64,000 bases of DNA from Pedobacter petrophilus (GCF_009674725.1 NZ_WKKH01000021.1:16243-80242), one strand, 5' to 3'. Shown: positions 1 to 8,369, counted from the stretch's first letter. The notes: a model not told the origin generated them from the letters alone. Made by a program: numbers and translations.

Positions 1-724
1 ACCGGTAAACATTAAACTCATCCCCGGAAAATGACTGTTTAAACGCTCTTGAAGGAACGATCTGAAATACATCACCGCGATAAATATGCTTTTGAAGTTT
101 CTCTACCAGGCTAATAAAACCCTGATCGGTAAGGTTAGAAGATTCCTCTCCCCTCACCTGGAATTTATATTCAGGATAATTTTTATTCTGAATCAGGTAT
201 TCCATTTTCTCTAATCCACCTTCTTCTTCTCCTTCAAAAGTATTTTTAAAGAGGGTAATTTCGTTCTTAAAATGATCAATTGCGATCAGATATCGATACA
301 AATGATATTGCATTTCAGGGATTTCTTCACCCTCCGGGGTTTCAGAAACAAATTTAATATCCTCGAAATGCTGCACGGCATTCCAGGTAAAATAACCGAA
401 TAAACCACTCGAAATAAACTTGATTTCCGGAAATTCAGTTTCTTTAAATTTATCCTTAAAATCTGCTATTTCATCAATTAAATTTTTACTCTCTTTAATT
501 TCTACAGTTCCGTCAGGAAAATAAGTCTCCAGCCTTGAACCTTTCAAAATAATTCCGGCAACCGGATCTGCGCACACAAAACTCATCGAATTCTCGCGAC
601 TATGGTAATCTGAACTCTCCAGCAAAATACTATTCGGATAAACATCGCGTAAGCGCAAATAAATGCTCACGGGTGTTGTGGTATCAGCAAGCATCTTTTT
701 GTAGGTGGTATTAATTTTAAACAT
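1..724 (-). CDS. trpE: anthranilate synthase component I, 5' part (cut by window edge)
   Basis: This is the first 241 codons of a TrpE-like protein; the rest lies beyond the window. TrpE converts chorismate to anthranilate together with the TrpG glutaminase, the first committed step of tryptophan synthesis. The reading frame is open from the ATG at 724 to the edge. An LLES motif near residue 25 matches the tryptophan-binding feedback site of the family, SFVCADPVAG follows, and the visible end (FQIVPSRAFK) matches the start of the chorismate-binding domain. The related enzymes PabB and menaquinone-type MenF are less likely because of the LLES motif and because an apparent trp attenuator lies directly upstream (792-933). 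The gene is probably the first of a trp operon continuing past the edge. Confidence 0.9.
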   Translation of the reverse strand, partial: MFKINTTYKKMLADTTTPVSIYLRLRDVYPNSILLESSDYHSRENSMSFVCADPVAGIILKGSRLETYFPDGTVEIKESKNLIDEIADFKDKFKETEFPEIKFISSGLFGYFTWNAVQHFEDIKFVSETPEGEEIPEMQYHLYRYLIAIDHFKNEITLFKNTFEGEEEGGLEKMEYLIQNKNYPEYKFQVRGEESSNLTDQGFISLVEKLQKHIYRGDVFQIVPSRAFKQSFSGDEFNVYR

Positions 725-730
725 TTTCTA

Positions 731-770
731 TCGTCATTGCGAGGAGGTATAACAAAGCAATCTCCTCTTG
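731..770. repeat. dispersed intergenic repeat in the trpE 5' region
   Basis: About 40 bp containing GTCATTGCGAGGAGG and AAGCAATCTCC, with complementary GAGGAG/CTCCTC arms. From memory this resembles a short interspersed repeat common between genes in Pedobacter-like genomes. It lies between the attenuator terminator and the trpE start codon, so it would be part of the trpE mRNA leader. Confidence 0.5.
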
Positions 771-791
771 TAATTTTTTTTTTAAAAAGTA

Positions 792-823
792 AAAGCCCGG
801 CGTGTGGTTCTACGCCGGGCTTT
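792..823 (-). terminator. trp attenuator terminator hairpin
   Basis: A perfect 12-bp GC-rich stem (AAAGCCCGGCGT with its complement) with an 8-nt loop is followed on the minus strand by a TTTTACTTTTT tract, which is a textbook intrinsic terminator. It lies 68 nt upstream of the trpE ATG and downstream of the Trp-codon leader peptide. Its 5' arm (821-810) can alternatively pair with 883-873 inside the leader, giving 11 pairs with one bulged C, several of them G-U; this would be the antiterminator. Confidence 0.85.
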
Positions 824-864
824 AATGGTTCTTTTAAGGTTTAGGTTGATAAACTATATTTTTC

Positions 865-933
865 TCATACGCAGCCAGCGCAATCCGTTTTCGAATTACT
901 TTGCCAAAGCCATGTATGTATATTGCTGATCAT
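865..933 (-). CDS. candidate trp leader peptide (22 aa, Trp-Leu-Trp)
   Basis: A 22-residue reading frame, ATG at 933 and TGA at 865, encodes MISNIHTWLWQSNSK followed by TDCAGCV. Tryptophan is codons 8 and 10, very unusual for so short a peptide. The antiterminator arm (883-873) lies between the Trp codons and the stop. A ribosome stalled at the Trp codons would leave this arm free, while one that reaches the stop would cover it and let the terminator at 792-823 form. This is the classical logic of ribosome-mediated trp attenuation. No Shine-Dalgarno site is visible. The -7 box ends 6 nt before the ATG, so translation may start almost at the 5' end of the mRNA. The peptide is inferred from sequence only. 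Confidence 0.72.
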   Translation of the reverse strand: MISNIHTWLWQSNSKTDCAGCV

Positions 934-939
934 GAGCAG

Positions 940-969
940 CAAAAATATAAATAAATTTGAATAATCAAA
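940..969 (-). promoter_or_regulatory. trp promoter (Bacteroidota -33/-7)
   Basis: On the minus strand TTTG (969-966) and TATTTTTG (947-940, an exact TAnnTTTG match) are separated by 18 bp, the same spacing as the clear promoter upstream of the OmpA-family gene at 27.4 kb. The expected transcription start is near 934, essentially at the leader-peptide ATG. Confidence 0.6.
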
Positions 970-1009
970 ATATTTCCCGCAATAACACTGAATTACTAAA
1001 GTTTTTAAA

Positions 1010-1044
1010 CTAGTAAAACCAGCCTTTCGGACTGGTTTTACTAG
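1010..1044 (-). terminator. intrinsic terminator of the small membrane protein gene
   Basis: A perfect 13-bp inverted repeat (CTAGTAAAACCAG and its complement) with a 9-nt loop, followed on the minus strand by TTTAAAAAC. It separates the gene starting at 1560 from the trp promoter. T-rich DNA on the plus side also allows stopping in that direction. Confidence 0.7.
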
Positions 1045-1113
1045 CTATATTTTTATTCTAAAGAATTAATATTTACCAAATACTCATTACGGTGCCTGAT
1101 AAAGTATTACTTT

Positions 1114-1560
1114 TTAAGAAACTCCAAAAAATGTTCTTCCGGGTACTGACCTGGTCATCATCCAGATTGAAACAATAATAATAATCAAAGCCAGGCCAAA
1201 GAAAATGGCAATGGTACGGTGCTTTGCAACGGCTTCAGTCATTTTTTTTGATTTGGCATTTCCGACTGTAATTAAAATGATGGCGATAATCATCATGGCA
1301 ATGTGCTCCATTTTAAAATACCGGACATCAGGTGCACCTGCGCTGCTCAGTTTATACCAGCCTTCACTAAAGTAAAGCACTAAACCAATAACCAATTGGA
1401 TGTGTGCGCTAATTAATGCAAAAACATTTAATTTTCTATCGCCTTCTGTGTACGCTTTATTGCCAAACCAGCCAGATAATGCTTTAACAACAGCTATAAT
1501 CAGCAGCAGAAAAACTACGTAGCGCCATCCTGAGTGAGCACTTTTTAAAATATCGTTCAT
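1114..1560 (-). CDS. small four-helix membrane protein of unknown function
   Basis: A 148-residue protein. The start chosen is the ATG at 1560 (MNDILKSAHSGWRYVVFLLL), because the upstream extension to 1626 is AT-rich and does not look coding. About four hydrophobic segments are visible: residues 12-30, 45-65, 83-100 and 115-135. The protein begins with a conserved-looking H-S-G-W-R motif and has further His residues in or next to helices, which recalls small cytochrome-b-like membrane proteins. No heme-binding pattern can be proven, so the function is left open. It stands alone, with the hairpin at 1010-1044 downstream. Confidence 0.7.
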   Translation of the reverse strand: MNDILKSAHSGWRYVVFLLLIIAVVKALSGWFGNKAYTEGDRKLNVFALISAHIQLVIGLVLYFSEGWYKLSSAGAPDVRYFKMEHIAMMIIAIILITVGNAKSKKMTEAVAKHRTIAIFFGLALIIIIVSIWMMTRSVPGRTFFGVS

Positions 1561-1673
1561 AATATTAATTTCTATCCTCCAAAAATAGACATTAATTGTA
1601 AAATATCGGATATTCAGGATTATCAACGCTAATTTATATTAGTTTTAAACAAAATAAACCAACTAAACTTATT

Positions 1674-4600
1674 ATGAAGAAAATTTTACTCGCCATTGGG
1701 CTGGTATTTTCTACTACATTGATGTTTGCACAGCAAACAACCTTTCCGGTTAATGGTTCTTATGATACGAGACCCGGAATGTTTGCTTTTACCAATGCCA
1801 CAATTGTAGTAAATGCCAACCAAACCCTTACAAATGCCACACTTTTAATAAAAGGCCAAACGATTCTGGCCGTTGGAGCTGGCTTAGCTGTACCCAAAGG
1901 CTATGTTGTGGTAGATTTGAAAGGGAAATTCATCTATCCATCATTAATTGATGCCTTTTCGAATTATGGCATTACAGAGGCGCCTGCTCAGGCCCGCGGC
2001 TTTGGCGGACAAAGACAATCTATCTTCGTTTCTACTAAAAAAGGCGCTTATGGCTGGAATGAATCCATCAGACCAGAAACTTACGTAAAAAACATCTTCA
2101 CTGCAGATAGCAAAAAAGCAGATGAATTACGTAAAGTTGGCTTTGGAAGTGTAAACGTGATCAATCGTGACGGAATTGCCCGTGGCGTTTCTGCGGCAGT
2201 AACCTTGAATGAGGATGCCGATAACAGCTTAATTTTAAAAGACCAGACCGCAGCCAATTATTCATTCAACAAAGGTTCATCTTCTAATGATTATCCAACC
2301 TCTTTAATGGGTTCTATTGCCTTATTACGCCAAACTTATTTCGATTCGCAGTGGTATAGCAAACAGAAAGAAGAGTATAATATTTCTTTAGAAGAATTTG
2401 CAAAGCAACAAACCATGCCACAAATATTTGAGGTAGACGGCTGGGCGAACGTTCTTCGTGCCGATAAAATTGGGAAAGAATTTGGCAAAAAATTCATCAT
2501 TAAATCTGGTGGTGATGAATATCAACGCATTAATGAAGTAAAAGCAACGGGCGCAAGTTTAATTATTCCTCTGGCGTTCCCAAAGGCGTACGATGTAGAA
2601 GATCCTGCGGAAGCAAGAAACGTAACCCTTACGCAAATGAAGGGTTGGGAATTGGCCCCGACTAACCCGGCGGTGTTAGAAAAAGCAGGTATTAAGTTTG
2701 CCTTAACCGCTTTTGGATTAGAAAACAGCCGCGATTTTTGGGCTAATATCCGCACTGCGATAGAAAATGGATTAACAGAAAAACAAGCTTTACTATCAGT
2801 AACCACCATTCCTGCTGAACTTTTAGGCATCAGTGATAAAGTAGGCTCACTTGATAAAGGCAAAGTAGCTAACTTTCTAATCTCATCAGATAACCTCTTC
2901 AAAAACGGAAATATCATTTTCGAAAACTGGGTTCAGGGAAAACGTTTCATTGTAAATAAAATGGATGTAAGTGATGTTCGCGGAACTTATAATTTAAACG
3001 TTGATGGTGTAGGTGCTTTAACCCTAAAAATCACCGGAACTGCTGGCGGCTCTACCGCTGCGATTGAAAGAACAGGCGTGGATAGCGTTAAAACCACTGC
3101 AACCTTCACTAGAAATGGCGATTGGGTAAGCATCAATTTTAACCTAAAGAAAAACCCGAAAGGCGATGTTCGTTTAAGCGGATACATTACTTCTGCAAAT
3201 CCAATTACGATTAAAGGCGAATCTGCGTTGGCAGATGGCTCTACAGGCAGGTTTACTGCGACTTATAAGGAAGCTGGTAAAGAGACACCTAAAAAAGAGG
3301 AGCCTAAACCAAGCCTGGCAATTGGCCCGGTAATTTTTCCATTTACAGCTTTTGGCACAACGGAATTACCAAAGCAAGAAACTGTTTTAATCAAAAACGG
3401 TACCGTTTGGACAAATGAAAAAGACGGCGTTTTGCAAAATGCAGATGTGCTTTTAGAAAATGGAAAAATTAAAGCGGTAGGCAAAAACCTTTCGGCCGGA
3501 GGCGCAAGAGTAATTGATGCGACAGGCAAACACATCACCGCTGGTATTATTGATGAGCATTCGCACATTGCCGGCAGCGGCGGAATTAACGAAGGTGCGC
3601 AATCAGTTTCGGCAGAAGTTCGCATTGCTGACATCATCAACTCGGAAGACGTAAATATTTATCGCCAGCTGGCTGGTGGCGTGACCACTTCGCACATTTT
3701 GCACGGTTCCGCGAATCCCGTTGGTGGCCAATCACAACTGATTAAACTACGCTGGGGAAAATCTCCCGAAGAATTGAAATTTATTGGCGCTGATGGTTTC
3801 ATTAAATTCGCTTTGGGTGAAAACGTAAAGCAAAGTAATTTTGGTACTGGTGCCCGTTTTCCGGTAACACGGATGGGTGTGGAACAAACTTTTGTGGATG
3901 AATTTACCCGCGCTAAAGAATATGCAAAAGCAATAGGGGTTAAAGGGAACAATGTTCGCAGAGACCTGGAGTTAGATGCAATTGTAGAAATCTTAAATAA
4001 CAAACGTTTTATTACCTGTCACTCTTACGTGCAAAGCGAAATCAACATGTTAATCCATGTTGCAGATAGCTTAGGCTTCAAAATCAATACCTTTACCCAC
4101 ATTTTAGAAGGTTATAAAGTGGCTGATAAAATGAAAGCACATGGCATTGCAGGTTCTACCTTTTCAGATTGGTGGGCTTATAAAAATGAAGTGGCTGAGG
4201 CAATTCCTTACAACGGAAAAATTATGCACAATGTTGGCGTAACCACTGCTTTCAACTCGGATGATGCGGAGATGGCCCGTCACTTAAATCAGGAAGCTGG
4301 AAAATCAGTTTTATATGGTAACGTTCCGGAAGAAGATGCACTGAAATTTGTAACGCTGAATCCGGCAAAAATGCTTCACATTGAGGATAAAGTAGGCAGT
4401 TTAAAAGCAGGTAAAGATGCCGATGTAGTGATCTGGACAGCTAATCCACTCTCTATTTATGCCAGGGCGGAGAAAACATTTGTTGATGGAATTGCTTACT
4501 GGGACCTTGAAAAAGATGCACAGATTATAAAATCTCAACAGACTGAAAAAGCACGTTTGATCCAGAAAATGCTGGAAAGTAAAAGCAAAGGTGGAAAAAT

Positions 4601-4694
4601 GCAACGCCCTATGGGAGATGCCCCTCGCCTTTACAATTGCGAAACCTTAGAAAATTATTCAGCAGAATTAACCGACAAAGAACATGCACATTAA
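1674..4694 (+). CDS. exported amidohydrolase, two tandem amidohydrolase-like halves
   Basis: A 1006-residue protein with a signal peptide (MKKILLAIGLVFSTTLMFAQ). The C-terminal half, about residues 560-980, is an imidazolonepropionase/prolidase-like amidohydrolase. It has the metal-binding HxH in IDEHSHI (about residue 629), CHSYVQSE (about 781), FTHILEG (about 806) and the catalytic-Asp region FNSDDAEM (about 860). The N-terminal half (residues 25-430) has the same overall pattern, but where HxH belongs it reads LIDAFSN, so it is probably non-catalytic. A beta-rich linker (440-540) joins them. Such proteins are periplasmic in Bacteroidota, with unknown substrates. The stop codon overlaps the region of the next start, suggesting translational coupling. 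Confidence 0.85.
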   Translation: MKKILLAIGLVFSTTLMFAQQTTFPVNGSYDTRPGMFAFTNATIVVNANQTLTNATLLIKGQTILAVGAGLAVPKGYVVVDLKGKFIYPSLIDAFSNYGITEAPAQARGFGGQRQSIFVSTKKGAYGWNESIRPETYVKNIFTADSKKADELRKVGFGSVNVINRDGIARGVSAAVTLNEDADNSLILKDQTAANYSFNKGSSSNDYPTSLMGSIALLRQTYFDSQWYSKQKEEYNISLEEFAKQQTMPQIFEVDGWANVLRADKIGKEFGKKFIIKSGGDEYQRINEVKATGASLIIPLAFPKAYDVEDPAEARNVTLTQMKGWELAPTNPAVLEKAGIKFALTAFGLENSRDFWANIRTAIENGLTEKQALLSVTTIPAELLGISDKVGSLDKGKVANFLISSDNLFKNGNIIFENWVQGKRFIVNKMDVSDVRGTYNLNVDGVGALTLKITGTAGGSTAAIERTGVDSVKTTATFTRNGDWVSINFNLKKNPKGDVRLSGYITSANPITIKGESALADGSTGRFTATYKEAGKETPKKEEPKPSLAIGPVIFPFTAFGTTELPKQETVLIKNGTVWTNEKDGVLQNADVLLENGKIKAVGKNLSAGGARVIDATGKHITAGIIDEHSHIAGSGGINEGAQSVSAEVRIADIINSEDVNIYRQLAGGVTTSHILHGSANPVGGQSQLIKLRWGKSPEELKFIGADGFIKFALGENVKQSNFGTGARFPVTRMGVEQTFVDEFTRAKEYAKAIGVKGNNVRRDLELDAIVEILNNKRFITCHSYVQSEINMLIHVADSLGFKINTFTHILEGYKVADKMKAHGIAGSTFSDWWAYKNEVAEAIPYNGKIMHNVGVTTAFNSDDAEMARHLNQEAGKSVLYGNVPEEDALKFVTLNPAKMLHIEDKVGSLKAGKDADVVIWTANPLSIYARAEKTFVDGIAYWDLEKDAQIIKSQQTEKARLIQKMLESKSKGGKMQRPMGDAPRLYNCETLENYSAELTDKEHAH

Positions 4695-4695
4695 C

Positions 4696-6006
4696 ATGAA
4701 AACATATTTATTCAGTCTGGCTTTTTCGGCAACAAGCCTGATGTGTTTTGCCCAGGCAAACATATCGCCAGCTAAAAAACAATATAAAACCATTGCCATT
4801 ACGGGCGCAACTGTGCACGTAGGTAATGGTACAGTAATCGAAAACGGAACGATTCTTTTCGGAAATGGAAAAATTATTTCCGTTACTGCCAACGGGCAAG
4901 TGCCACAAGATGATGTAAGTAAAATTGTAGCAACTGGTAAGCATGTTTATCCTGGCTTTATTGCGGCCACTACTAATTTGGGTTTAACAGAAATAGAAGC
5001 CGTGAAAGCTACTTTAGATTTTGAGGAAATTGGCGATTACAATTCGCACATCCGTTCTATTGTAGCCTACAATACCGATTCTAAGGTGCCTGCAACATTG
5101 CGTAGCAATGGCGTTTTAATGGCACAGCCAACCCCACAGGGTGGAACCGTTTCCGGCAGCTCATCTGTGGTACAACTGGATGCCTGGAACTGGGAAGATG
5201 CAGCCTTAAAAACTGATGATGCCATGCACATGACCTGGCCGGTTACGCCACGTTTCAGAGGTGGCTTTGGTGGCTTCGGCAGACCGCAAATGTCGCCGGA
5301 GGCTTTGGCAGAAAGAACAGCAAATTCGATTAGTCAGTTAAATTCTTTCTTTGCAGAAGCGAAAGCTTATTCTGAAATGGGCAAACCAGAAGTGATTAAC
5401 ACCCGCTTTGATGCGATGAAAAAGGTCTTTTCTGGCGATGAGAAATTATTCATTGCTGCAGAAAGCCAAAAGGATATTGTAGCAGCCGTAAACTTCGCAA
5501 AGAAATTCGGTATTACACCTGTGATTACGGGCGCTGATGAGGCCTATCTGGTGATCGATTTCCTAAAAGAAAACAACATTAGTTTAGTGGTGAAACAACC
5601 GCACGCCCTGCCAAACAACAATGATGATGATGTAAACATGCCTTATAAAAATGCTGCTATTTTAGCCAATGCGGGTTTAAATGTGGTATTAAGTATTGAT
5701 GGTTATTGGCAACAACGCAATTTACCTTTCATGGCAGGCACGGTTACGGCCTGGGGATTAGATAAGGAAAAAGCTTTATCTACCATTACCTTAAACGCGG
5801 CAAAAGCAATGGGCGTGGATAAAACAACCGGAAGCATTGAAACAGGAAAAGATGCTACTTTCTTTATTTCAGCCGGCGATGCTTTGGACATGAGAACAAA
5901 CAAAGTGGAGCAGGCTTTTATTCAGGGCAGAGATATTAACCTGGATAATTTGCACAAACAGTTAGATAAAAAATTCAGTGATAAGTACGCCGCTGAGAAG
6001 AAGTAA
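4696..6006 (+). CDS. exported amidohydrolase-like protein lacking the HxH metal motif
   Basis: A 436-residue protein with signal peptide MKTYLFSLAFSATSLMCFAQ. An ATG at 4684 would add four residues and overlap the previous gene; the ATG at 4696 gives a better signal peptide. It follows the amidohydrolase fold pattern (TITGATVH-like start, GKHVYPGFI, and a C-terminal GSIETGKDATFFI typical of the composite beta domain), but the HxH position reads IAATTNLG and no catalytic Asp is evident. It resembles the degenerate N-terminal half of the upstream protein. It may be a structural or regulatory partner of that enzyme. A decayed copy of its last codons lies at 8253-8369. Confidence 0.8.
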   Translation: MKTYLFSLAFSATSLMCFAQANISPAKKQYKTIAITGATVHVGNGTVIENGTILFGNGKIISVTANGQVPQDDVSKIVATGKHVYPGFIAATTNLGLTEIEAVKATLDFEEIGDYNSHIRSIVAYNTDSKVPATLRSNGVLMAQPTPQGGTVSGSSSVVQLDAWNWEDAALKTDDAMHMTWPVTPRFRGGFGGFGRPQMSPEALAERTANSISQLNSFFAEAKAYSEMGKPEVINTRFDAMKKVFSGDEKLFIAAESQKDIVAAVNFAKKFGITPVITGADEAYLVIDFLKENNISLVVKQPHALPNNNDDDVNMPYKNAAILANAGLNVVLSIDGYWQQRNLPFMAGTVTAWGLDKEKALSTITLNAAKAMGVDKTTGSIETGKDATFFISAGDALDMRTNKVEQAFIQGRDINLDNLHKQLDKKFSDKYAAEKK

Positions 6007-6055
6007 TATGCATTCAATTCATGTAGACTTTTTATACATTGGATATGAACGATCT

Positions 6056-6093
6056 ACAAAAAGATGCTGAAATAAATTCAGCATGACGACATT
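6056..6093. repeat. 38-bp palindromic repeat, copy A
   Basis: The 38 bp here recur without a mismatch at 8422-8459. The core ATGCTGAAATAAATTCAGCAT is a near-perfect palindrome followed by GACGAC. It resembles half of the CGTCA...CTGAA type repeats also seen at 8367-8392 and 52789-52814. Confidence 0.8.
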
Positions 6094-6099
6094 TAACAG

Positions 6100-6129
6100 A
6101 AACGGCCAATAAATCAATATTGGCCGTTT
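6100..6129 (+). terminator. terminator after the amidohydrolase pair
   Basis: A perfect 12-bp stem (AAACGGCCAATA with its complement) and a short loop, followed by an AT-rich stretch. It has a related counterpart at 8464-8499 with the same GCCAATA core. Confidence 0.6.
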
Positions 6130-6206
6130 GATAATATAATATTTTTGATATCCAATTAAAATAGATTCCCTATATTTTAATTAACAGTAAATATTATTTG
6201 CTTAGA

Positions 6207-7625
6207 TTAATAATAAATGCGTTTAAAAATAATATTACCATTTTTGAACGCAATCTTTAAGCCATAATATAATTCAGCTACATTAGCACCGCCATATATA
6301 TACCTTGTATCTTGATCGAATTCTGCAATAGGCCAAAACCTTATACCTACACCTGGTAAACCGTACAAAACCTCTACATCTTCTACTTCATTTGCTATTG
6401 CAGGATTAATAATTAGAGAATTTTTGAAAAAATTTGGAGGAAATTGTACATATTTATAATATTCACTTCCCTCATATCCTTCCACATATGATTCATCAAC
6501 ATACGCATTTGTTCCTATGAGATGGAATATACCCCATGGTATATTTTGTACAGCTCTATAAGCACTACTACTAACATTAGGTATTAAGTATACACTAAAT
6601 GATGCTTTAGGAGAATTTAATTTAATTGAGCCCGTTTGAGTTGTCGACCCTTTAAGCTTTATATTATATGGAACACTTGTACCTCCTCCTGAAAAACCTG
6701 TAAGATTGACTAGTTGCAATAAGCCTTTAAGAAAAACATTAGGGCCACCAACGAATGTACCTACTATATCATCTTTTGGTATTTTTGTAACTGTTGCAAC
6801 ACCTTCAACGGTCTTTGTATAGAAGCTTGCCACATTCTTTATTAAGCCTAAATCACTTGCCCCTGCTGATTGTGGTTGAGCAGTCCCATCTAATTGTATA
6901 TTTCCTTCCAGGACAACATCAGATTGCGCAATTTCAGAAACACTTATATTAAATGAGGTATTTGGATCAAATGAGGAACTATAGCCACTAACATCGAAAT
7001 CGGCTATCATCCATTGCTGAACACCGGAAAAAGTGATTGCAGTTTGTTTAAAACTATCACTAAGAGGATTTTCGTTGATATATGATCCATTTTCAATCGT
7101 GTAGGGTGATCTCGTACTACTATATTTAAACAAGTCTGGATATGACACGTTTGAAGCATAACTAAGTGTGATTTGTTGGTAAGACGACAAAACATCATAG
7201 GTCCTCAATACACAAACCCTCAAAACACCCCTATATTTGTTATAAAGCAATAAAAATGGATAGGCATTGGCTTCAGTCGAGGTACCAAAATCTCTTGAAA
7301 CTAACATCCAACCATTTGCAGGATACATATCTGCTTTTGAGGCATCAACATTACCGTAAACTTTTTGAGCGCCGTCGATAAAAGGATTTAACGTTGTGAC
7401 ACTACCAACAGAACCATCAGCATTGTTGAAATATGCTGTCCAACTATGCTGGGTCCAATCCCAGGATGCATCTAAATTAGGATCACCAGCGTGCAACGGC
7501 CTTGAACCCTTTAACATTGAATTTGATCTCGAAAAAAGTGCTGTTTCTTTCACTTCGTTCTGATCTTTCTTGCAGGCAGAGATAATCACTACCAATAGTA
7601 ATAATAGTGTATTAATTTTTTTCAT
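6207..7625 (-). CDS. lipoprotein of unknown function
   Basis: A 472-residue protein starting MKKINTLLLLLVVIISACKKD, a clear lipoprotein signal with the lipobox Cys at residue 18. Positive residues follow the Cys, where outer-membrane or surface-export signals of this phylum are often found. No domain is recognised. The middle is rich in Ser, Thr, Gly and aromatics, suggesting beta structure. The DNA appears more AT-rich, with more A/T-ending codons, than neighbouring housekeeping genes. It is divergent from an XRE-type regulator at 7866. Both lie between the amidohydrolase gene and a decayed copy of its 3' end, which suggests an inserted or rearranged segment. Confidence 0.75.
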   Translation of the reverse strand: MKKINTLLLLLVVIISACKKDQNEVKETALFSRSNSMLKGSRPLHAGDPNLDASWDWTQHSWTAYFNNADGSVGSVTTLNPFIDGAQKVYGNVDASKADMYPANGWMLVSRDFGTSTEANAYPFLLLYNKYRGVLRVCVLRTYDVLSSYQQITLSYASNVSYPDLFKYSSTRSPYTIENGSYINENPLSDSFKQTAITFSGVQQWMIADFDVSGYSSSFDPNTSFNISVSEIAQSDVVLEGNIQLDGTAQPQSAGASDLGLIKNVASFYTKTVEGVATVTKIPKDDIVGTFVGGPNVFLKGLLQLVNLTGFSGGGTSVPYNIKLKGSTTQTGSIKLNSPKASFSVYLIPNVSSSAYRAVQNIPWGIFHLIGTNAYVDESYVEGYEGSEYYKYVQFPPNFFKNSLIINPAIANEVEDVEVLYGLPGVGIRFWPIAEFDQDTRYIYGGANVAELYYGLKIAFKNGNIIFKRIYY

Positions 7626-7853
7626 AGCTGTTTTTTTTTTAAAAAGACAGCTTTTATATTAAGTATATGTAATATAAAAATTATGATAAGGTAAATATTT
7701 ACTTATATTTTGTTGTCTAACCAACTGAAATATTAATCTTAAATCATCTACAAGAAGCATCTATTCAATTTAAAGAGAAGTTTTATAAGCCAGATGAAAA
7801 TTTGATTGTTAAAAACACCTTAATATTGTTTTTTACCCTGCATAAATTTTAGA

Positions 7854-7861
7854 TATATTTG
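7854..7861 (+). promoter_or_regulatory. candidate -7 box directly before the XRE gene
   Basis: TATATTTG is an exact TAnnTTTG match and ends 4 nt before the ATG at 7866. An imperfect -33 (TTTA at 7832-7835) sits 18 bp upstream. If it is used, the mRNA would start at or next to the start codon. Confidence 0.45.
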
Positions 7862-7865
7862 GAAT

Positions 7866-8228
7866 ATGGAAACCGCAGAAAAAACCAACCGTGTACATTT
7901 AGGCAGAAAAATTAGCCGCATACGCGAACTAAGGGGTATGAAACAAGACACACTCGCCACAGAACTTGGCATTAGCCAACAAGCGGTAAGTAAACTTGAA
8001 CAAAGCGAAACGATAGAAGACTCTACTTTAGAAAAGGTTGCGAAAGTATTAGGTGTAACAGCTGAAGGAATCAAACATTTCACTGAAGAAACCATTTTCA
8101 ATAATATCAATAATTTTCACGATAGTTCAATTCAGAACAACTTTAACCCTGTTGAAAAAATAATAGAATTATACGAACGCTTACTAGCAATTGAACGTGA
8201 AAAGATTGAGATTTTGAAAGGTAAATAG
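7866..8228 (+). CDS. XRE-family helix-turn-helix regulator
   Basis: A 120-residue protein. Residues 12-66 form a Cro/cI-type HTH domain: LGRKISRIRELRGMKQDTLA, then GISQQAVSKLEQ as the recognition helix. The C-terminal tail from about residue 95 (EKIIELYERLLAIEREKIEIL) is a predicted coiled coil, probably for dimerisation, as in many small Bacteroidota regulators. It is divergent from the lipoprotein gene at 7625, so the 240-bp spacer is a plausible target. No inverted-repeat operator was identified with confidence. Translation may be leaderless (box at 7854-7861). Confidence 0.88.
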   Translation: METAEKTNRVHLGRKISRIRELRGMKQDTLATELGISQQAVSKLEQSETIEDSTLEKVAKVLGVTAEGIKHFTEETIFNNINNFHDSSIQNNFNPVEKIIELYERLLAIEREKIEILKGK

Positions 8229-8252
8229 TTTCCTAAAGAGCTCTTTTCATTT

Positions 8253-8369
8253 GGATAATTTGCACAAGCAGCTGGAATAAGAAAGTTTAACGATAATTAT
8301 ACTGCTGAGAAGAAGTAATGTGCATTTAATTCATGAAAAATTTTTTGTACACTGGTCATGAACGATCGT
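8253..8369 (+). pseudogene. decayed copy of the amidohydrolase 3' end
   Basis: This stretch aligns with 5942-6056, the last 21 codons, stop and downstream bases of the amidohydrolase gene. Shared blocks include TGGATAATTTGCACAA, GCTGAGAAGAAGTAAT, ATTCATG and TGAACGATC. The rest differs by substitutions and small indels, including one that destroys the frame. It is followed, as at the original locus, by the 38-bp palindromic repeat and a GCCAATA-core hairpin. No upstream part of the gene remains here. Confidence 0.8.

Noticed and set aside
3263..4003. Minus-strand frames of 114-125 residues inside the first amidohydrolase gene
   Set aside because: They are antisense to a well-supported gene, lack recognisable domains and follow its codon pattern.
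4684..4698. Alternative earlier ATG of the second amidohydrolase-like gene
   Set aside because: It would put four extra residues ahead of a good signal peptide; the ATG at 4696 is preferred, though the first could be used through coupling.
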